Shown: one piece after another, positions 7,539 through 16,591 of the stretch
How positions within the stretch are numbered: position 1 is the stretch's first letter
How the letters are laid out: every line of letters begins with the position of its first letter
Assembly (NCBI GenBank): GCA_038848005.1
Contig: JAWCNZ010000005.1
Span: 7,216-71,215 of the forward strand
Length of the DNA: 64,000 nucleotides
Reading direction: 5' to 3'
DNA from: JAWCNN01 sp038848005
GTDB taxonomy: Archaea; Thermoproteota; Bathyarchaeia; Bathyarchaeales; Bathycorpusculaceae
Made by a program: the position numbers and the translations under genes
Notes under the pieces: model-generated
Databases searched by the model: none
The model's input: only the letters and a program-made list of their open reading frames with translations
What the model was told of the DNA's origin: nothing

Positions 7539-9521
7539 TTAGCATGTTTCCACAAAGGTTTTAATTCTGTTTAGGATTTTCTCTATGCGCAAGTGCGTTT
7601 TCATTTCATTTCGCCATTCTTTTGGAAGTTTATACTTGAATTTTCCAGCAGTGCGCCCGTCCATGATTATGATTACGCCTTTGTCTTCTGGACTTCGCAG
7701 AAGCCTTCCAGCGGACTGCGCCAAAGCATTTAGGCATGGAATGTCATTTGCATATTTCACGGCTTTATTTCCAAATTTTTCCCTAAAATACTCGTAAAGT
7801 GCGTCTTGCAGTTCCGTACGTTTGGGGTATGGCAAACCAACAATAACAACGGCGGAAAGCATGCTTCTCCCACCAGTTGACATGTCAACTCCCTCGCTTA
7901 TTTTTCCCCTAGCCACTCCAAAAACCACGCATTGTCTGTTGCTTTTCAGAAATTGAAGCACATCTGAAATCTTTGTGTTCCTCTGTTCGATTAGGAATGG
8001 CATGTTAAACTTCGCCAAGTTTGCGATTTCCTGCATGACTTCGTACGATGGAAAGTAAACGGCTACTCGCCCATTAACTTGTTTAACGATTTGCGTGAGG
8101 TGTTCAGCTATTCTTTTCCATTGTATTTTACCACGCTTTTCAAATTTTGTGGTAACAGCCCTATCCACAACAATAAGCCTGTTTTCAGGCGGAAACGGAC
8201 TTGGAAGCTCCATACATTCACATCGTTTATGGTCAATTCCTAAAACGTCCATGTAATAGTCCATGTGCCAAAGCGTTCCAGACATTAAAATGGCGGAGCG
8301 AAGCTTATTAATCACGTTTGCGGCTAATGCTGGGTCCAAACAGCGGATTCCAAGCTTCACGCTTTTTCTTCCGTTTCTGTCAGCTTCAACTTTTACGTAT
8401 CGAACGTAGCTGGAACCAGTAAGGCTGACAAAACCTGAAAGGAAACTTGCACATCTGGAAAGGTAGGAAATTGGGCTTTTGCCAACCTCAGCCCTTTTAT
8501 ATCGGATAAGCTCGCCCTTATCCGACAGGTCTGAAATATACTCCAAAAGCCTATCAGCGTTAACTTCCAAATTTTTTAGCAAGGCATTAACGATTGTTTC
8601 CATTTTAACAACATGCTCTACATCCAACCCATACTTTTTATAAACTTTCCTTCCAAACTCAATCATCACCCTTCGCAAAGCATCCAAAAAACCATAATCA
8701 TCCAAACCGAAATTTTGAACTTCTTTCAGGGCTCTTCTAACAGACACTGAAGAAAGCTCGTCTGAAAATATGCCACTGGCATAATAGGGTAGGCTGTGGG
8801 CTTCATCAAAAACGCAGTTAATCGCATTTAGTCGCCATCCAGCCTTTCCAAGAACAGAGCCTCTAACAGCATCTACAAGAATGTAATTGTAATTGCCAAT
8901 GATTATGTCGGCGTATTTTGCAAGGATTTTCGTGGCTTCGTATGGGCAGATTTCCCCTTCACGGCAAACAGCATAAACTTCATCAGGCATAAGCGGACCA
9001 GCTTCTCTAATTTTGTTAATGATGCCGCGAGCTTGCCAGCTTGGTTTCCATCCGTCATATGTTTTGTCATAGTAACTGCATGTTTTTCCAAAAGCACCTT
9101 CTTTTAACCCCTTACAGTAATGTAGGAAGTCACTGTAGCCAACGCCTTCAAGCTTTGAATCCTCTTGGACATAGGGACACATTTCCTTTTTACTTTTAAA
9201 AACAGAAGCAACAAAACTGGCGCCGCAATGTTCTTTAATGCTTTTTAGCTCTCTACAGTAAATTTCAAGCTGGTTTCTGGTTCTTGTTAAAATTAGGAGT
9301 TTACCTATTGAGCTAAAGTTTTCTTTAGCCATAAAAAAGGCTGTTAACACGGAAATGGATTTTCCAGTTCCACAAGGAGAAGAAAGCAAACCAATCCTTC
9401 CATTCTTAAAAACTTCAAAGTTGAATTTTATGGCGTTAACTTGAAATGAACGAAAGGTTGGGTAAGGGAAAAATTTTCTGACAAGCACCTTAAAGTCAGC
9501 GTCTTCTTTTGCCACAACCAT
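7539..9521 (-). CDS. xpd: XPD/Rad3-type iron-sulfur DNA helicase
   Basis: A 660-residue superfamily 2 helicase. Walker A is SPCGTGKS at 48-55, the DEAH box is at 239-242 and motif VI is QSAGRLLR near the C-terminus. Four cysteines at 115, 136, 148 and 192 sit between motifs Ia and II, the position of the [4Fe-4S] domain of XPD. It unwinds DNA 5' to 3' and acts in repair. Size matches archaeal XPD (550-700 residues). It is divergent from an XPF-type nuclease gene, and the two enzymes act in the same repair pathway in eukaryotes. Confidence 0.92.
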   Translation of the reverse strand: MVVAKEDADFKVLVRKFFPYPTFRSFQVNAIKFNFEVFKNGRIGLLSSPCGTGKSISVLTAFFMAKENFSSIGKLLILTRTRNQLEIYCRELKSIKEHCGASFVASVFKSKKEMCPYVQEDSKLEGVGYSDFLHYCKGLKEGAFGKTCSYYDKTYDGWKPSWQARGIINKIREAGPLMPDEVYAVCREGEICPYEATKILAKYADIIIGNYNYILVDAVRGSVLGKAGWRLNAINCVFDEAHSLPYYASGIFSDELSSVSVRRALKEVQNFGLDDYGFLDALRRVMIEFGRKVYKKYGLDVEHVVKMETIVNALLKNLEVNADRLLEYISDLSDKGELIRYKRAEVGKSPISYLSRCASFLSGFVSLTGSSYVRYVKVEADRNGRKSVKLGIRCLDPALAANVINKLRSAILMSGTLWHMDYYMDVLGIDHKRCECMELPSPFPPENRLIVVDRAVTTKFEKRGKIQWKRIAEHLTQIVKQVNGRVAVYFPSYEVMQEIANLAKFNMPFLIEQRNTKISDVLQFLKSNRQCVVFGVARGKISEGVDMSTGGRSMLSAVVIVGLPYPKRTELQDALYEYFREKFGNKAVKYANDIPCLNALAQSAGRLLRSPEDKGVIIIMDGRTAGKFKYKLPKEWRNEMKTHLRIEKILNRIKTFVETC

Positions 9522-9605
9522 TTGACGGACATCACCACCTTTAATATTCCCCTTTCGATTATATTATTCTGCAGGGTTTGTCGAACGTCTTTGCGGTGTG
9601 TGAAA

Positions 9606-10259
9606 ATGCCAGAAAATTTTAAGCCAACAGTGTTTGCGGATACCCGTGAAAGTTTGGATGTTAAGGATTCGCTGGTTGAGTTGGGCTGTCAGGTTGTGGA
9701 GAAAGTTTTGGCTCCAGCGGATTACGTAGTTTCAGAAGGCTACGCAGTTGAAAGGAAGGAGCTTCACGACTTTTTCCGTTCAGTTTTTGATGGACGACTT
9801 TTCGAACAAATTGAAAGGTTGGCTGAAGCATATGAAAACCCGCTTTTGGTGGTGGAAGGCGACGTTATTAAGGCTGTGAAAACCATTCAGAATCCAATGG
9901 TGTTTTGGGGTGCACTGGCAAAAATCGCCGTGGACCGCCACATATCCATAATATTTACGCCGGACGAGTGGAACACAGCTATGTTCCTGTACAGCCTAGC
10001 CAAAAAACTTCAAGAAGAAAAAGGCGGAAAAATAACGCTTAAACATAAACCAAAGGTTTACAGTCAAAGGCAACTTCAACTTTTAGCCGTGCAAAGCCTT
10101 CCAGGAATAGGCCCAGAAAGGGCTGAGGTGTTGCTTAAAAAGTTTGGAAGCGTCAAGCGTGTTTTTCAAGCTTCAAAGGTGGAGTTGATGTCCGTAAAGG
10201 GAATTGGCGAAAAAACTGTTAGGAAAATACTGGATTTCCTTGACGCCAAATACCAATAA
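9606..10259 (+). CDS. xpf: XPF/ERCC4-type structure-specific endonuclease, short (helicase-less) form
   Basis: A 217-residue protein from the ATG at 9606. The nuclease domain has FADTRE at 10-15 and the ERKELHDF core at 49-56 (the ERKx3D motif), followed by tandem helix-hairpin-helix units (SLPGIGPERAEVLLKKFGS and SVKGIGEKTVRKIL). The enzyme cuts branched DNA next to single-strand/double-strand junctions. The short form without an N-terminal helicase is typical of Crenarchaeota and relatives, which usually need PCNA. There is no obvious PCNA-binding tail, as the protein ends DFLDAKYQ soon after the HhH domain. An upstream TTG at 9522 is less likely because the added residues are not family-like. 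Confidence 0.9.
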   Translation: MPENFKPTVFADTRESLDVKDSLVELGCQVVEKVLAPADYVVSEGYAVERKELHDFFRSVFDGRLFEQIERLAEAYENPLLVVEGDVIKAVKTIQNPMVFWGALAKIAVDRHISIIFTPDEWNTAMFLYSLAKKLQEEKGGKITLKHKPKVYSQRQLQLLAVQSLPGIGPERAEVLLKKFGSVKRVFQASKVELMSVKGIGEKTVRKILDFLDAKYQ

Positions 10260-10277
10260 AAAGGATGGAAAAACGTT

Positions 10278-10703
10278 TTAGCTTCCCTTTACTTCGCTGA
10301 TAAATTGCTCATAAACTTTTTGCACTCGTTCAGCCGCTGGACCTGAACCTTCAACAACGCCTTTTTCGGTTACTTTCACTTTGTCCATAACCCAGATGAA
10401 CCCTTTATCCTCGTAAAGTTTAACCATTGTTGGAAAGACTTTTTCGAGGCGGTCAGCCAAAGCTTTCAAGTTAAAGGGTTTTTCCACGCTTAATATTTGA
10501 GCGACAACATTCCCGTTTAGGAACACTCTATGCAAAATTTTTCCCTCTTCATCTTTAGCTTCTGAAAGAACAAGGCTTAAAGTGTCAGGGTTAATTCCCG
10601 CTAAAATTCCACTGTAGGTTTTGCCAGTTGTTGTTGCAACAATAACATTTTTATCCACTAACGATGTTATTTCGGTGAAAAATTTTCTCTGAGCCACCGA
10701 CAA
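10278..10703 (-). CDS. Lsm/Sm-like RNA-binding protein with C-terminal extension
   Basis: A 141-residue protein. Residues about 8-75 form the Sm fold: VDKNVIVATTTGKTYSGILAGI is Sm1-like, and RVFLNGNVVAQILSVEK is Sm2-like. A further 65-residue alpha/beta tail (KALADRLEKVFPTMVKLYED onward) resembles the arrangement of SmAP3 in Crenarchaeota. Such proteins form heptameric rings that bind U-rich RNA. The gene is convergent with xpf, with a gap of 18 bases. Confidence 0.85.
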   Translation of the reverse strand: MSVAQRKFFTEITSLVDKNVIVATTTGKTYSGILAGINPDTLSLVLSEAKDEEGKILHRVFLNGNVVAQILSVEKPFNLKALADRLEKVFPTMVKLYEDKGFIWVMDKVKVTEKGVVEGSGPAAERVQKVYEQFISEVKGS

Positions 10704-10768
10704 CTTTCAACCTCCGTTATTCACTTTAAATTGTGAAACAAGTATTTAGGATTTTAACAGTTACTGCA

Positions 10769-12103
10769 TTACGCCTTGTACTCCTCAAGCTTTTCCGCCA
10801 GTTCACGTCTTTGCTGAGGAGAAACAGTTAGGGTGTTTTCCTTCACCAAATAACTTTTCTTGTCTATGAAAATCACTTTGCAAGGCTCAAGGTTTTCCTG
10901 CAAGCATACACCAGCTCCAACTATGCTGTGCGGTCCAGCTTTTACGCCGGGTAAAAGACAAGCGTTAACGCCTATCTTGCATGAGTCGCCAACGATTGCG
11001 CCAAGTTTGTTTCTGCCAGAATCTACACTGTCTTTTCCAACGGCAACTTGAACTGTTTTTGCGTCGAATCGGAAGTTTGCGGTTACGGCTCCAGCTCCGA
11101 AAAGGCAGTTATCCGAAATTATTGAGTTGCCTATATAGTTCATGTGAAACCAACAGTTGTCACCTACAAGCGAATGCTTGATTTCGCTTGAAAAACCAAC
11201 TACGCAATTATCGCCAACAGAAGCGTAATCACGAATTAGGGTGTTGTTGCCGACGATGCTGTTTAAACCGATATAGCATGGCCCTTTAATACAGGCGCCA
11301 TCAAAAATTTTGGCTCCCCGCCGAATCCAAACTTTGCCTTCAACATGCGCCCTCTCCGAAATTTCCACGTTTTCCTCGATGATTTCTCTGTCAACAAACC
11401 TATCCATTAAATACTCGTTTATTGTGAAGAGGTCCCATGGATATTTGTAGCCAGCGAAAAAGCCGTTGTACCTAACGGCTTTGACTGCGCCTTTATCTTG
11501 AATAAACATTTGGATTGCGTCTTCGTATTGACGGTCTGAAACCGGAATTTTTTTGTAGTACTCGAATATTTTTTTGGTCATTATGTAAACGCCTATTACG
11601 GCTAGGTTGCTCGGCTCTTGTCCTTTAGGTGGTTTTTCAACGAACTTTGTTACTTTGTCGTTTTCAATTTGGATTATGCCGAACTTCCACGTTTCCTCGA
11701 CGGGTTTGCATGAAAGCACTATTTCCGCATCGCCTTTCCTGAACTCTTTTAGCATTTCATTTATTAATTGGCTTTCGAAAATGTCGTCGGCGTTAACAAC
11801 GAAAAAGTTGTCTTCAACCAAATCCTTAGCCGTTTCAAGGGCGTTAGCCATGCCTAAAGGCTTTTTCTGAACCGTATATGTTACGTTAACGCCGAGCTTT
11901 TCTCCATCAGCCAAATAACTCCTAATTTGTTCGCCGTTGCGACCAACCACAACTATGAAATCCGTTAAACCAGCATTTTTTAAAATGTCAATGACGTGGT
12001 GAATCAGCGGTTTACCTAAAATTTTAAACATTGGTTTTGGTTTCTCCACTGCCAAGGGAAAAACCCTTCTTCCACTTCCACCCGCAAGTATAACAGTTTG
12101 CAA
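10769..12103 (-). CDS. Bifunctional sugar-1-phosphate nucleotidyltransferase / left-handed beta-helix acyltransferase (GlmU-like)
   Basis: A 444-residue protein. The N-terminal nucleotidyltransferase begins VILAGGSGRRVFPL followed by KPKPMFKILGKPLIHH, the activator and substrate signature. A C-terminal left-handed beta-helix follows from about residue 245, with hexapeptide runs such as CIKGPCYIGLNSIVGNNTLI. Archaeal homologues (the ST0452 type) make UDP-GlcNAc or dTDP-sugars. The 3' neighbour 12104-13471 encodes a phosphohexomutase that would supply sugar-1-phosphate; the two genes abut directly. Exact sugar specificity cannot be read from the sequence. The likely use is surface glycan or protein N-glycan synthesis. 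Confidence 0.88.
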   Translation of the reverse strand: MQTVILAGGSGRRVFPLAVEKPKPMFKILGKPLIHHVIDILKNAGLTDFIVVVGRNGEQIRSYLADGEKLGVNVTYTVQKKPLGMANALETAKDLVEDNFFVVNADDIFESQLINEMLKEFRKGDAEIVLSCKPVEETWKFGIIQIENDKVTKFVEKPPKGQEPSNLAVIGVYIMTKKIFEYYKKIPVSDRQYEDAIQMFIQDKGAVKAVRYNGFFAGYKYPWDLFTINEYLMDRFVDREIIEENVEISERAHVEGKVWIRRGAKIFDGACIKGPCYIGLNSIVGNNTLIRDYASVGDNCVVGFSSEIKHSLVGDNCWFHMNYIGNSIISDNCLFGAGAVTANFRFDAKTVQVAVGKDSVDSGRNKLGAIVGDSCKIGVNACLLPGVKAGPHSIVGAGVCLQENLEPCKVIFIDKKSYLVKENTLTVSPQQRRELAEKLEEYKA

Positions 12104-13471
12104 TTAACAGCCCTTCATGGTTTGCTTTAATTCCTTTTCAGCGAATTTGTAGAGTTCATCAAGTTTCTTTTCAGTTTTTGCTTCGGCGGAAACCCGTATG
12201 AGGGGTTCAGTGTTGGACGGCCTTAAAAGAATCCAACCGTCCTCGTCCAAGAGTTTTACGCCGTCTATGTCCAGAAACTTTAAGCCACGCTCTTTGAATT
12301 TAGCCTTCAACTTTTCAATAACAGCAAATTTCAGATGGTCTGGACATTCAAAGTTTCTTTCATGAAAGGCGAGATATTTGGGCAGGGAATCCACAATTTC
12401 TGAAAGGCTTTTGTCGCTTTTGGATAGTATTTCAGCCATTTTTAGACTGGCGAAAACTGCGTCGTCCATTCCGCCGCATTCTGAAAAGTAAAAGTGACTG
12501 CTTGTTTCTCCGCCTACAAGGGCTTTTTCCCTGATCATCCTATCCATAATAAAGGTGTGACCAATCCTTTCAACCAGCGGAATCCCGCCGTTTTTCCTTA
12601 TAAACTCTTCAACAGCCATGGAACAACTTAAATCATAAATTATTTTTCCACCCTTGCTTTTTTTAAGGGCGTCCCCAGCGAAGATCATTAAGGTTAAATC
12701 GCCTGGGATTACCCGTCCCTTACCGTCAACGAAAACGGCTCTGTCGCCGTCTCCGTCGTAGCCAACGCCGAAATCCGCCTTGTCGTTCACCACTTCCCTT
12801 TTTAATTCAGTAAGCGTTTCCTCTTTTGGTTCGGGTAAATGCGCTGGAAAGTTTCCATCGGGCTTTTCATTTAAAACTTTAACTTCACAGTTTAACTGTT
12901 TAAAGAGGGATGAAACTAGCAGTCCGCAAACGCCGTTGGCGGTGTCGGCAACCACTCTAAGCCTTTTTTCAACTTTAACTTTTCCCAGAACAAAGTTCAT
13001 GTAATCTCGGAGGATCCCATCGTACTTGGCGATTTTACCATTTTTTTCACCTAAGTTTTTTAGGATTGCAGCTTTTGCCATTTCCTTTATCTGAGCAATT
13101 TCACCGCTGGAAAGGCACATTCCACGTTTGAAAAGTTTAAATCCGTTCCATTTTGGAGGGTTGTGGGAGGCAGTAATCATTATGCCAGCGTCGCTTTTCA
13201 GGTGGTTGACTGCAAAATAAAGCACGGGTGTGGGAGCCATGCCCACATCGGTGACGTTGCAGTTGGAGATTAACCCTGAAACCAAAGCGTTTTTGAGGGT
13301 TTCCCCGCTTAGTCTGGCGTCTCTGCCGACAACCACCGTCCTGTTTTTCCCAACAAAAAGGCTGAAAGCCGCTCCAACAGCGGTTGCAACATCCTCCGTT
13401 AACGTTTCGCCATAAACACCCCTAATGTCATAAGCCCTAAAAATGCTGTCAAATTGTCCATGAGCTGCCAA
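12104..13471 (-). CDS. Phosphomannomutase / phosphoglucosamine mutase family protein
   Basis: A 455-residue alpha-D-phosphohexomutase. The phosphoserine loop is MITASHNPPKWNG, the metal loop is DGDGDRAVF, the sugar-binding loop is GGETSSHFYF and the phosphate-binding loop is LRPSNTEPLIRV. It moves phosphate between C6 and C1 of a hexose or hexosamine. It lies directly upstream of the GlmU-like gene with no gap, so they likely form one operon for nucleotide-sugar synthesis. The four loops do not separate phosphomannomutase from phosphoglucosamine mutase with certainty. Confidence 0.9.
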   Translation of the reverse strand: MAAHGQFDSIFRAYDIRGVYGETLTEDVATAVGAAFSLFVGKNRTVVVGRDARLSGETLKNALVSGLISNCNVTDVGMAPTPVLYFAVNHLKSDAGIMITASHNPPKWNGFKLFKRGMCLSSGEIAQIKEMAKAAILKNLGEKNGKIAKYDGILRDYMNFVLGKVKVEKRLRVVADTANGVCGLLVSSLFKQLNCEVKVLNEKPDGNFPAHLPEPKEETLTELKREVVNDKADFGVGYDGDGDRAVFVDGKGRVIPGDLTLMIFAGDALKKSKGGKIIYDLSCSMAVEEFIRKNGGIPLVERIGHTFIMDRMIREKALVGGETSSHFYFSECGGMDDAVFASLKMAEILSKSDKSLSEIVDSLPKYLAFHERNFECPDHLKFAVIEKLKAKFKERGLKFLDIDGVKLLDEDGWILLRPSNTEPLIRVSAEAKTEKKLDELYKFAEKELKQTMKGC

Positions 13472-13529
13472 CGTCTTTATCCTCGCTGAATTTCCAGATT
13501 AAGTTATCAACGGTTTTTAATAAACCATA

Positions 13530-14642
13530 CTATGTTTTGGCTTTTGCCGTTAACCCCTCACAGAATTTCATCAGTTGTTTTCGCGTTGGATGCTGCCCAT
13601 AAGGGTTTGAAATGTAGTAGGCGGCTACTGCGTTTGCCAACGCAAGCCGACAAGCGTCTGAAAGTGCGTAGGCGTCTCCTAAAATGTTTCCAGCAGTCCA
13701 AGCGTCCCCAGCGCCCGTCGCCCTCAAAACTGGAACTTTAAAGGCTGGAACAACGGTTTCGCCGTTTTTTGTGAATGTTGCTGAAAACTCTGTTGTGTGC
13801 AGGTCAATTCTTGCCGAAAGCTGCGACGCCAATATTTTAGCGGATTCCATTGCCAACTCGTCAAACCGCAAACTTTCACGGAATTTATCCACTTTTTCGC
13901 TTATTTGCGATGCGTAGCACACGGCTTCGTTTTCGTTTACGCCTAAAATGTCTATGTGTTTTCCCATCAAAACTTTTTTCACTAATTCTGGAATTTTTTC
14001 TTTGTTGGGGTAGGGATCCGCCGTGTCATAGTAGGTTTTGCCTTTCCCATTGGTTTTTACGTGACGGAAAACTGTTTCGGCTAGTTCAGTGCCGAAATTT
14101 CTTGTTCCAGCCCAGTTGAAAAGGCATACGTAATCGGCATTTTCAATTACGCTGAAGTCTTTGTCGCTTAAATGTTGGGGTCCGAAATCCGCCAGTGAGC
14201 CCACGTCTCGGAGCATGACGTTTACTTTTCCATCGCCTATTTGGAATTCCATGGCTGTTGTTACGGATGGTTTCTCCATGATTTTAACGTGGGAGAAGTC
14301 CACCCGTTTTGATTTGATGTAGAACTTGAGCAGGTGAAATCCAAACTTGTCGGTGCAAATTATTGGTGTAACGTTTACGCCTAAACTTGCCAATGCATTA
14401 GCCACGTTAACCGAGTTTCCGCCTCTAATGTCTGTTTGGGCTATTCCATCTATGCTTCCGCCTTTTCTTTGGGCTACGCCCCTAACGTTTTCGCAGGTGG
14501 CTTCAACGTTCCACGGCAAGTTTATGAAACGGTCAAGGAAAAAATCGGGCATAACAACAACGTTAAGTTCCTCTTTTATTTCGCCTTTAAGAAAGTTTTT
14601 CAGCTCTTCCATGTATTCAACCAAGGTTTTGGTTTCCTCCAT
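13530..14642 (-). CDS. PfkB/ribokinase family sugar kinase
   Basis: A 370-residue protein. The glycine-rich substrate region is DIRGGNSVNVANALASLG and the C-terminal signature with the catalytic Asp is RATGAGDAWTAGNILG. The substrate is unknown: the family covers ribose, adenosine, fructose phosphates and others. At 370 residues it is longer than the usual 290-320, with extra sequence at the N-terminus (about 45 residues before the core) and near residues 225-260. It lies 58 bases upstream of the phosphohexomutase on the same strand. Confidence 0.85.
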   Translation of the reverse strand: MEETKTLVEYMEELKNFLKGEIKEELNVVVMPDFFLDRFINLPWNVEATCENVRGVAQRKGGSIDGIAQTDIRGGNSVNVANALASLGVNVTPIICTDKFGFHLLKFYIKSKRVDFSHVKIMEKPSVTTAMEFQIGDGKVNVMLRDVGSLADFGPQHLSDKDFSVIENADYVCLFNWAGTRNFGTELAETVFRHVKTNGKGKTYYDTADPYPNKEKIPELVKKVLMGKHIDILGVNENEAVCYASQISEKVDKFRESLRFDELAMESAKILASQLSARIDLHTTEFSATFTKNGETVVPAFKVPVLRATGAGDAWTAGNILGDAYALSDACRLALANAVAAYYISNPYGQHPTRKQLMKFCEGLTAKAKT

Positions 14643-14698
14643 AACGAAGCTGGCTGTTAAGGTATTTTAGGGTTAAGTTTAATGTGAATTAAAATTTT

Positions 14699-15508
14699 CT
14701 ATCCGAAAATGAAGCTGATGAAATTCCACACTAAATCGCCTAAAAACAAAGCGAGGATTAGCGCCGCCGTCATGAAGATTAGCATGGGCAAGCCAGGCGT
14801 CGCCCAAACTTTGTTTTGGATTTTGCCGTTTTCAACGGCTTTGGCTAGGCGTTCAACTATGGCGTTTCTGCCTTCATCTTTTGGTACAACAACAAGTTTC
14901 CGTTTAAAAGTGCCTTCAGCGTTTTCTTCGACATCTTCTAGGGGATATAAATGCCATTTTTCCTTTAATTTATCAACAGAAATTTTATAGCCAGTTATTA
15001 AAACTACAAGTTTTTTCCAGACGGATTCTTTTTGGTGGTTTTCTTCAAAGAGTTTCTCGCCTGTTTTCACGTGCCAGAACACGTTGTGAAGCAACATGTA
15101 AACAGTTGTTGCCGCCGCCAGCAAAACGGAGTTGCTGAAAACGGTTATTGGAAAGAAAAACTGTGATGTTGGCGAAACCTCGCCTAGTAAAGGCGTAAAC
15201 ACGTTGGGATGAAACGGTAAGGCGAGAGCCAAACACATTAGGGCTTTTGCGTCTGCCCCGCCGAAACCTCCAGCGTAAAAGAGCGCCACGGCGAAAGCTG
15301 AAGTTAAACCGAAACATAAGCCATAAAGGAGCAACAATTCAAAATTGAACATTAAAAAAAGTTCAGTGAATGTTAATGTGAAGGCTGTTGGAGCGAAGAA
15401 AACCCAAACTTTGTTTCTTACTTCACGAGTTTTATAATCGCTGTAGGAAGCATAAAATAGAAAGGATAAGGCTAGTGCTGTTCTAGCCGTGCCAAGTATT
15501 GTTTGCAT
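14699..15508 (-). CDS. A24-family prepilin peptidase (class III signal peptidase, PibD/FlaK-like)
   Basis: A 269-residue membrane protein with about six hydrophobic segments. The two catalytic aspartates lie in YASYSDYKTREVRN near residue 24 and in GGFGGADAKAL near residue 90 (the GxGD-type motif). The enzyme removes the positively charged leader from type IV pilin precursors in the cytoplasmic membrane. A soluble, charged loop of about 70 residues sits between the fourth and last membrane segments. It lies next to a small pilin and the large pilus operon, which are its likely substrates. Confidence 0.88.
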   Translation of the reverse strand: MQTILGTARTALALSFLFYASYSDYKTREVRNKVWVFFAPTAFTLTFTELFLMFNFELLLLYGLCFGLTSAFAVALFYAGGFGGADAKALMCLALALPFHPNVFTPLLGEVSPTSQFFFPITVFSNSVLLAAATTVYMLLHNVFWHVKTGEKLFEENHQKESVWKKLVVLITGYKISVDKLKEKWHLYPLEDVEENAEGTFKRKLVVVPKDEGRNAIVERLAKAVENGKIQNKVWATPGLPMLIFMTAALILALFLGDLVWNFISFIFG

Positions 15509-15664
15509 TTCTTAAAACTCCGTTTTTATGGTACACTTATATTCTATATGAAGTTTTCTGGTTGTGCGCACGTTTTGGCGGGATTTCATGGATTAGAAGT
15601 TAACCTTACTAAAATTTTGAAGTGGAGAATGTGCAAGTTTAGAAAATGGAAAGGGTGTTAGCGT

Positions 15665-16108
15665 TTATTTTGCTTGAACTGGCACGTCGCCTGTTGTTGC
15701 GCCAGTTGTCGTCGTAACTTTGATTGTATATCGCGAATTAGCAACAAAATCGAATCCAGCCCCTGTGCCGTTTACGGTTATTATTGCTCTCCCTCCAACG
15801 GCTATTGTGTATGGCAACGTGGGTTGTTTAACGCAGTATGTAACGTCTGTTCCGTCGATGTATACTGCGTCTATGGTTGCGGGTTCTGTGCCGGTGTTTC
15901 TGACGTAAATGGTCACTGTATCATTTGCAGCGTTGATTGTTGCGGAGTCTATGCGTATCCATGTGCCTGCTTGTGTTCCTGCGCTTGTCATGTACGTCAT
16001 TATCCAAGCGTATGTTACAACTATGGCGGCTACGGCTATAACTATTAGCAGAAGCGTAGCCAGTATAGGCGATATTGCCCTTTTAGACTTTAACATTTTT
16101 TTAATCAT
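15665..16108 (-). CDS. Small type IV pilin
   Basis: A 147-residue protein with a classical archaeal class III signal peptide: a basic leader (MIKKMLKSKR), a cleavage site before AISPILATLLL, then a hydrophobic helix. The rest is beta-rich and full of Thr, Ala and Asn (WIRIDSATINAANDTVTIYV), like archaeal pilins. NDT and NGT are possible N-glycosylation sites. It is probably a major pilin subunit, since it is short and stands alone with its own upstream region. It is about 0.16 kb upstream of the prepilin peptidase. Confidence 0.85.
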   Translation of the reverse strand: MIKKMLKSKRAISPILATLLLIVIAVAAIVVTYAWIMTYMTSAGTQAGTWIRIDSATINAANDTVTIYVRNTGTEPATIDAVYIDGTDVTYCVKQPTLPYTIAVGGRAIITVNGTGAGFDFVANSRYTIKVTTTTGATTGDVPVQAK

Positions 16109-16337
16109 TCGCTTTTCACCTTTTACTATATTGAAAATTGGAGATTTCTTATTTAACCTCTATGAACCCAAAATACACATTTAAAATAATTTAATGGGAA
16201 TATAAAGTGAAAATTTTGGTTATTTTCCATCTTTAGCGTCGGCAAACGTCAATTTCGCTGGTGGTTGGCAACCGCCGCTCTAGTTTTTGTTGTTGTGGTG
16301 ATAAACCGTAACTCTTATTAGGGGTGAATTGCCATTT
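16109..16337. other. Intergenic region upstream of the pilin and VapBC, no gene seen
   Basis: About 230 bases. Only short A/T-rich promoter-like tracts and one GC-rich imperfect hairpin (GGTGG-TTGGCAA-CCGCC near 16260-16276) followed by a short T run were seen. No open frame with a start and ribosome-binding site was found. Confidence 0.4.
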
Positions 16338-16357
16338 TTATTCGGTGAGTCGAATAA
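16338..16357. promoter_or_regulatory. Perfect 7-bp inverted repeat enclosing the ribosome-binding site of vapB
   Basis: TTATTCG at 16338-16344 and CGAATAA at 16351-16357 are perfect inverted copies. The right arm ends exactly at the ATG of vapB (16358). The sequence GGTGA, which matches the anti-Shine-Dalgarno tail of the 16S rRNA in this window, overlaps the left arm's last G and the loop. AbrB-type VapB antitoxins usually bind inverted repeats in their own promoters, and the position suits this. An RNA hairpin hiding the ribosome-binding site is an alternative. Confidence 0.55.
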
Positions 16358-16591
16358 ATGGTTGAAAGTCGAGTTGGTTCGAAAGGCGAGTTGTTTCCGC
16401 CTAAGGAGATTAGGGAGAAGCTTGGGCTTCAAGCTGGTGAAAAAGTCGTTTATAGGGTTGAGGATGGAAGGCTTGTGGTGGAACCCGTTCCAAAACTTGA
16501 GGATGTTTTGAGGGAGCCGTCTCTTGTTGAGTTAACGCTTGAAGAGTTTCATGGGTTTAGGAGAGAGTTTTCTCGGAAGGTTGAAGCTTGA
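16358..16591 (+). CDS. vapB: AbrB/MazE-type antitoxin (VapB)
   Basis: A 77-residue protein. The N-terminal 45 residues match the AbrB/SpoVT swapped-hairpin fold: RVGSKGELFPPKEIREKLGL followed by AGEKVVYRVEDGRLVVEP. The C-terminal arm (VPKLEDVLREPSLVELTLEEF) is the kind of helix that docks onto and inhibits the PIN-domain toxin. It is the first gene of a two-gene operon. Its stop codon overlaps the start of vapC (TTGA). Expression is likely autoregulated through the inverted repeat at its start. Confidence 0.85.
   Translation: MVESRVGSKGELFPPKEIREKLGLQAGEKVVYRVEDGRLVVEPVPKLEDVLREPSLVELTLEEFHGFRREFSRKVEA

Noticed and set aside
15674..16048. Cysteine-rich frame antisense to the pilin gene
   Set aside because: It lies opposite a clear pilin with class III signal peptide; its many Cys and Tyr come from the antisense of Ala/Thr codons.
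16260..16290. GC-rich hairpin upstream of vapB as a terminator or small RNA
   Set aside because: The stem is short and imperfect, and only five T's follow; no promoter was tied to it.
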